Of a DNA stretch of 64,000 nucleotides, positions 59,621 through 64,000 are shown one piece after another. Source of the DNA: Nocardia anaemiae NBRC 100462 (GTDB taxonomy: Bacteria; Actinomycetota; Actinomycetes; Mycobacteriales; Mycobacteriaceae); the NCBI RefSeq assembly GCF_001612725.1, contig NZ_BDAZ01000019.1, forward strand, positions 1 through 64,000, given 5' to 3'. How positions within the stretch are numbered: position 1 is the stretch's first letter; each line of letters starts with the position of its first letter. Below the pieces are notes generated by a model. That model saw only the letters and a program-made list of their open reading frames with translations, did not search any database and was not told where the DNA came from. The position numbers and the translations under genes were made by a program.

Positions 59621-61684
59621 ATGTCGGATACGCGGGACGCTCATCTAGCAGCCGAGCCTCCCGCCGACCGCCGAGTCGTGCGGCCCGGGGGCGATTCGCA
59701 CCGTGCAGTTCCGGACAAGATCGAGGTCGACGACGAAGAGAAGCCCGCGCGGATCCTGCGCGGATGGGCCGAGGGGGTGGTTGCGGCGGCCGCGTTCGCG
59801 GTCGCGTTGCTGGTGCTGTGGCAGGTCTTTCGGCCGTTGGCGCAGGGTAGTCAGTACTACCTGGTGATCTTCCTGGCCGGGACGCTGCCGGTGGTGTTCC
59901 TGGCCTATCGGTCCGGGCTGCGATGGTTCGATCGACGGGCTGGTCCGGGACCGCTCGACTGGCTGCTGGCGGCGGTCACGCTGGTGGTGTGCCTGTATCC
60001 GGTGCTGCCGATGACGATCGGATCCGGTGGGGGCGGATACAACGCGTTCCTGGATCGGCAAGGTTTGTTCGATCCGGTCGATATCGCCATGGGCTCGGTG
60101 CTGTTGGTATTGGTGCTCGAGGCCTGTCGGCGCACCACGGGCTGGATATTGCCCGGGGTATGCCTGGTGTTCATCGCCTACGGCTATTACGGCGGATATC
60201 TGCCACAGCACTGGACCATCGCGCACGCCGGACTCGACTTCGGGCAGATCATCGATGCGCTCTACAACTCCGGCAGCGGGTTCTACGGAACGCCATTGGA
60301 TGTCGCGGCCAGCTATATCGTGCTGTTCACCCTCTACGGCGCCGTACTCGAATTCTCCGGTGCGGCACAGTTCTTCGTCGATCTGTCGGTCGCGGCCTTC
60401 CGGCGCTCCCGTGGCGCGGCCGGACGCACCACCGTCGCATCGGGATTCCTGCTCGGTACCGTCTCCGGATCGGGCACCGCGACCGCGGTCACGGTCGGCG
60501 CGGTCACCTGGCCGATCCTGCGTCGTGCCGGATATCCGCCGGAACAGGCGGCGGGTGTGCTCGCCGCGGCGGGTGTCGGTGCCATCCTGTCACCGCCGAC
60601 GCTGGGCGTCGCCGCCTTCATCGTCGCCGAGTATCTCGATGTCTCGTATGTGACGGTGCTCGGGTGGGCGATGATCCCAACGCTGCTGTATTACTTGGGA
60701 ATTCTGCTCGCGGTGGAGATCGATGCGCGCCGACTCGGTGCCGAGTCGGTCGAGGTCAGGACCATCTCGGTGGGGCGGCTGCTGGCCCGATTCGGTTACC
60801 ACTTCCTGTCTCTGATCGCGATCGTGGTGCTGCTGTTGATCGGCGTGAGTGCCGCGCGCGCCGTGGTGTACGCCACCGCCCTGGCCTTCGTGCTCGCCTT
60901 CCTCGATTCGCGCATCCGCGCCGAGGCGCGCTCACCGCTACGGATCTTCCAAATGCTCGGCAGCGGTGTGCGTTCGGCGCTGCCGGTGGTCGCGGTGTGC
61001 ACATCGGCGGGGGTGGTCACCGCGATCGCCACCAAGACCGGACTCGGCGCGCAACTGGCATCCCTGCTGGTGAGTGCGGGAAAGGCGTTGTCGGACAACC
61101 ACACCGTGGTGTTGGCGTGCACCGTGGTGCTCGCCGCGATCGCACTCGCGCTGCTCGGACTCGCTGTTCCGGTGACCGCGTCCTTCATCATCGGCTGGGC
61201 GATCATCGGTCCCGCTCTGCTCGCGCTCGACGTATCCCCGCCCGCATCGGCGATGTTCGTCTTCTATTACTCGGTGCTGTCCGAGGTGACGCCACCGACC
61301 GCCCTTGCCGCGGTGGGCGCGGCCGCCATCACCGGTGCGCGTGCGGTGCCGACCATGTGGCAGGCATTGAAGTACGCGCTGCCCGCCTTCCTGGTGCCGA
61401 TTGTCTTCGTGCTCAGCGGACCCGGCGAGTATCTGCTCGGACACGGCCCGGTGCTCGGTGTGCTGTGGACGACGATCGTGGCCGGGGTCGGTGTTGCCGG
61501 ACTGTCCGCCGCGACCGGCGGCTGGATCCTCGGCATCGGCCCGGCCGGGATCCCGGCCCGGCTGCTAGCCGCGGTGGCCGGACTGGCGCTGCTGTACCTG
61601 GAACCCGGCGCGCTCGTCGTCGGTCTGGTCGCGCTGACCGCGGCCGTCGGGGTAACGCTGCTCGCACGAAGGAGGACGACTTGA
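59621..61684 (+). CDS. TRAP transporter fused permease (4TM plus 12TM), TAXI type
   Basis: 687 residues. After a charged ~45-residue cytoplasmic start come about 16 or more membrane segments, including GVVAAAAFAVALLVLWQVF and the DctM-type region (GFLLGTVSGSGTATAVTVGA, AGVLAAAGVGAILSPPTLGV). The TAXI fused form joins the small and large TRAP subunits. It imports a carboxylate-type solute with sodium or protons. Its stop overlaps the TTG start of the solute-binding protein (TTGA). Confidence 0.92.
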   Translation: MSDTRDAHLAAEPPADRRVVRPGGDSHRAVPDKIEVDDEEKPARILRGWAEGVVAAAAFAVALLVLWQVFRPLAQGSQYYLVIFLAGTLPVVFLAYRSGLRWFDRRAGPGPLDWLLAAVTLVVCLYPVLPMTIGSGGGGYNAFLDRQGLFDPVDIAMGSVLLVLVLEACRRTTGWILPGVCLVFIAYGYYGGYLPQHWTIAHAGLDFGQIIDALYNSGSGFYGTPLDVAASYIVLFTLYGAVLEFSGAAQFFVDLSVAAFRRSRGAAGRTTVASGFLLGTVSGSGTATAVTVGAVTWPILRRAGYPPEQAAGVLAAAGVGAILSPPTLGVAAFIVAEYLDVSYVTVLGWAMIPTLLYYLGILLAVEIDARRLGAESVEVRTISVGRLLARFGYHFLSLIAIVVLLLIGVSAARAVVYATALAFVLAFLDSRIRAEARSPLRIFQMLGSGVRSALPVVAVCTSAGVVTAIATKTGLGAQLASLLVSAGKALSDNHTVVLACTVVLAAIALALLGLAVPVTASFIIGWAIIGPALLALDVSPPASAMFVFYYSVLSEVTPPTALAAVGAAAITGARAVPTMWQALKYALPAFLVPIVFVLSGPGEYLLGHGPVLGVLWTTIVAGVGVAGLSAATGGWILGIGPAGIPARLLAAVAGLALLYLEPGALVVGLVALTAAVGVTLLARRRTT

Positions 61685-62676
61685 GAAGAGTTGCCATAGG
61701 ATTCGCCGTCGCCGTGGTGTCGGCCGGATTGCTGACCGGATGTGGGGGCCGCCGCGACACGCCGCAGTCCGACACCGGCGGCGAGGTCACCTGCGAGGTG
61801 AACAGCGAGACCCGCGTCGGCATCGCGACCGGCAATTCGACCGGTGTGTACTTCGCCCTCGGCAATGCCTACGCCGACCAGATTTCGCAGGCCACCGGCG
61901 GCAAGGTGAAAGCTACCGCGGCCGAAACCGGTGCGTCGGTGCAGAATATCCAGCAGTTGGTGGCAGGCACCTATCAGGTCGCGTTCTCCCTGGCCGATAC
62001 CGCCGCCGACGCGGTGCTCGGCAATGCAGGCTTCGACGGCAAAAAGCAACCGGTGCAGGCACTTTCGCGACTGTACCCGAATTACACCCAGGTGATCGTG
62101 CGTACCGATGCCGATATCGAAACGGCCGCCGATCTGCGCGGTAAGCGGGTCTCCACCGGCTCGCCGAAATCCGGCACCGAGGTGATCGCCCAGCGTGTGC
62201 TGCAGGCGGCCGGGTTGAATCCGGACAATGATATCCAGGCCCAGCGCCTGGATCTCACCAAGACGGTAGACGGTATGAAGGACGGCTCCATCGACGCCAT
62301 GTTCTTCTCCGGCGGCCTGCCGACACCCGGTATCACGGACTTGTTGACCTCCACCAACGGCAAGGTGCGTTTCCTCGATATCGCCGAACTCACCGGCAGC
62401 ATGCACGCGGTCAACTCGGTTTATGAGGAGGGCACGATTCCGGCCACCGTCTATGGACTGCCCGCCGATGTGAAGACCATTGTCGTGCCGAATCTGTTGC
62501 TGGTGCGAGACGATCTGGACGCGAATCTGGCGTGTGTCCTCACCAAGACACTGTTCGATCGGAAACCTCAACTGGAACAGGCCAATTCGGCCGCGAAAGG
62601 GATCAATCGCGATTCCGCGACGATTACCGCGCCGGTGCCCCTGCATCGGGGTGCGGTTCATGCGTTGACGAAGTAG
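61681..62676 (+). CDS. TAXI-family TRAP solute-binding lipoprotein
   Basis: 331 residues from TTG 61681 inside the TTGA overlap with the permease stop. A lipoprotein signal (RRVAIGFAVAVVSAGLLTGC) ends in lipobox LTGC, so it is anchored outside the membrane. It then has RVGIATGNSTGVYFALGNAY and LRGKRVSTGSPKSGTE, and GSIDAMFFSGGLPTPG, all typical of TAXI binding proteins. The ligand is not known; neighbouring SnoaL and IclR genes hint at a small carboxylic acid. Confidence 0.93.
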   Translation: MRRVAIGFAVAVVSAGLLTGCGGRRDTPQSDTGGEVTCEVNSETRVGIATGNSTGVYFALGNAYADQISQATGGKVKATAAETGASVQNIQQLVAGTYQVAFSLADTAADAVLGNAGFDGKKQPVQALSRLYPNYTQVIVRTDADIETAADLRGKRVSTGSPKSGTEVIAQRVLQAAGLNPDNDIQAQRLDLTKTVDGMKDGSIDAMFFSGGLPTPGITDLLTSTNGKVRFLDIAELTGSMHAVNSVYEEGTIPATVYGLPADVKTIVVPNLLLVRDDLDANLACVLTKTLFDRKPQLEQANSAAKGINRDSATITAPVPLHRGAVHALTK

Positions 62677-62677
62677 C

Positions 62678-63544
62678 TCAGGATGCCAACGCCTCGGTCA
62701 ACGCCCGAGCGGTTTCGACTGTGGCGGCTATGAATTCGTCGCGTTCGGATTTGCTGGTCGATGCCCGCAGCGGGCCGGATTGGACTTCATACGCGGCCAT
62801 GCCTTTCGCATCGAAAACCGGTGCGGCGAGGTAACTCAGCGGGAGCTCGGCATCGGAGTCGAGTTCGGCCTTGGTGAACGGCCGCGAGGTGAGAAATGCG
62901 AGGCGGCGCAGGGCCCGCGTGCGCAGGTGTGGCTGCACGAGTTCGGTACCCATGGCGCCGAGCAGGTCGGCGAGGAGTTCGACCGTGCCCGCGTCGTCGG
63001 TGCGTGGACGGAACAGGGCCACTCCGCGATCGCGGACAAGGGTGAGCAGTCCGCTCGCGATGCGGCGGTCGGAGTCGGGTGCGGTGGCCAGCCAGGTGTT
63101 CTGCTCGGCCGCCGAACGCCACGGCATCACGCTGGCCCCGGCCGGAAATTGCATCGGGATGCGATGGCCGACCGGGATGCCGGGGACGACGCGTTCAGGT
63201 CCGTGGCGCACATCGAGCACGGTGAGGTGATCGGGTTCGATGCGACTCAACGTCGCGCCGTAGCCGGTCCGCACGGTGAGTCCGGCGAGGATATCGCCGA
63301 GCGCGTGCGGCAATGCGGGGCCGTGCAGGTTCGCCAGCGTCGGACCGAGCCCGTAGCCACGGCTGGAGTCGCGTCGCACCCAACCCGCCGAATCCAGTTC
63401 GGCCAAGATCGCCGTTGCGGTCGCGCGGGCGATATCGAGGCGGTCGGCGATGCCCGCGACGCTGATCGGCTCCGGCGATGCGGCGAGCAGCGACACGATA
63501 TCGATGACGCGGCGGGTCGGCGGGGATGGGGACCGGTCCGACAT
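62678..63544 (-). CDS. IclR-family transcriptional regulator
   Basis: 288 residues from ATG 63544. The HTH ([40 protein letters not shown]) is followed by an IclR effector domain ([35 protein letters not shown]). It is convergent with the TRAP genes, one base between stops, and divergent from the SDR at 63634. CGAATATT repeats in that promoter are likely its sites. It may sense the solute brought in by the TRAP system. Confidence 0.88.
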   Translation of the reverse strand: MSDRSPSPPTRRVIDIVSLLAASPEPISVAGIADRLDIARATATAILAELDSAGWVRRDSSRGYGLGPTLANLHGPALPHALGDILAGLTVRTGYGATLSRIEPDHLTVLDVRHGPERVVPGIPVGHRIPMQFPAGASVMPWRSAAEQNTWLATAPDSDRRIASGLLTLVRDRGVALFRPRTDDAGTVELLADLLGAMGTELVQPHLRTRALRRLAFLTSRPFTKAELDSDAELPLSYLAAPVFDAKGMAAYEVQSGPLRASTSKSERDEFIAATVETARALTEALAS

Positions 63545-63586
63545 TGACAACCCCTTGTGCGGTTCCACGGGACAGCTCTACGATGA

Positions 63587-63620
63587 CGAATATTACAACA
63601 GGTAGCGTCGAATATTCGAC
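63587..63620. promoter_or_regulatory. IclR operator candidate (two CGAATATT boxes)
   Basis: GTCGAATATTCGAC (63607-63620) is a perfect 14-bp palindrome; CGAATATT also occurs at 63587-63594, two helical turns (22 bp) upstream. Both lie between the IclR start and the divergent SDR start. Confidence 0.6.
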
Positions 63621-63633
63621 AGTGGGAGCGCGC

Positions 63634-64000
63634 ATGATCCTGGACAGATTCCGAATCGATGGACAGGTCGCCGTCGTGACCGGCGCGGGGCGCGGCCTCG
63701 GTGCGGCGATCGCGGTGGCCTTCGCGGAGGCCGGTGCGGATGTCGTCATCGCATCCCGCACCAAGAGTCAGCTGGACGAGGTCGCCGAACAGGTGGCGGC
63801 GGCGGGCCGCCAGGCCCACGTGGTGCCCGCGGATCTCAGCGATATCGAGGCGACGGCCGGGCTGGCCGCCGCGGCCGTGGAACGCTTCGGGCGGCTCGAT
63901 ATTGTGGTCAACAATGTCGGCGGTGCGCTGCCGTGCCCGCTGCTCGACACCACGCCGGATGCGCTGGTCGAGGCGTTCAACTTCAACGTCACCAATGCGC
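63634..64000 (+). CDS. Short-chain dehydrogenase/reductase (3' end cut off)
   Basis: The first 122 residues are in the window. [20 protein letters not shown] and [20 protein letters not shown] give the Rossmann fold with [16 protein letters not shown] and NNVGGALP follow. The wording resembles 7-alpha-hydroxysteroid dehydrogenase-like SDRs. Active-site Tyr and Lys are outside the window. It is divergent from and probably regulated by the IclR protein. Confidence 0.88.
   Translation, partial: MILDRFRIDGQVAVVTGAGRGLGAAIAVAFAEAGADVVIASRTKSQLDEVAEQVAAAGRQAHVVPADLSDIEATAGLAAAAVERFGRLDIVVNNVGGALPCPLLDTTPDALVEAFNFNVTNA

Noticed and set aside
59923..61680. Upstream extension of the TAXI binding protein frame across the permease gene
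   Set aside because: The extension is a shadow of the permease. The lipoprotein signal starts at TTG 61681.
61267..62661. A 464-residue frame antisense to the TAXI binding protein
   Set aside because: Shadow of a gene with clear lipoprotein and TAXI motifs.

Overview
The window looks like chromosome of a high-GC actinomycete of the order Mycobacteriales, most like Nocardia (Rhodococcus is the main alternative). The reasons are GC-rich third codon positions, frequent GTG/TTG starts and TGATG/ATGA gene overlaps, a cysD-cysN/C pair, several DinB-type mycothiol-dependent enzymes, HsaA/HsaD/KstD-like steroid enzymes, KstR-type operators and the actinobacterial leuA leader peptide. I saw no rRNA, tRNA, CRISPR array, insertion sequence or phage gene.

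Layout. 1-4.7 kb: cut-off LAL-type regulator, epoxide hydrolase, MerR regulator with an operator. 4.7-12.3 kb: IclR-cysD-cysN/C on the minus strand, divergent from DUF1214-SDR-sulfotransferase on the plus strand, then a minus-strand PaaI-type thioesterase. Three KstR-like boxes flank this block, which pairs PAPS synthesis with a PAPS-using enzyme. 12.5-18.1 kb: HAD phosphatase, TetR, two small proteins, and a minus run GntR-ABC ATPase-YCII-ECF42 sigma factor. 18.1-22.9 kb: leuA with leader peptide and attenuator-like hairpins, a NB-ARC/LuxR regulator, a DinB protein. 22.9-26 kb: HsaD-like and HsaA-like enzymes, an orphan response regulator.

26-45 kb: two similar gene pairs, each a phosphohistidine-swivel protein followed by a Y_phosphatase3-type phosphatase (27.8-30.2 with 26.8-27.7 kb; 41.9-44.1 with 41.2-41.9 kb). 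Between them lies a carbohydrate region: FGGY kinase, polyol dehydrogenase, GH172 (DUF2961), a 29-residue stub of a second FGGY kinase, a FucI/AraA-type isomerase and a GH43/GH32-like beta-propeller glycosidase. It could release and use D-arabinose or a ketose from furanosides.

45-51 kb: AraC, a third DinB protein behind a 35-bp operator-like palindrome, a short UvrA-like ATPase divergent from a WYL regulator, and a lower-GC stretch with one small membrane protein. 51-58.4 kb: a bidirectional steroid-like catabolic cluster (SDR, KstD-like, two SDRs on minus; LLM oxidoreductase, SDR, esterase, VOC protein on plus). 58.4-64 kb: SRPBCC protein behind twin operators, SnoaL-like protein, a TAXI-type TRAP transporter, IclR, and the start of another SDR. 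Overall the window is lipid/steroid and sugar catabolism with dense local regulation. All functional statements come from motif reading; no database search was run.
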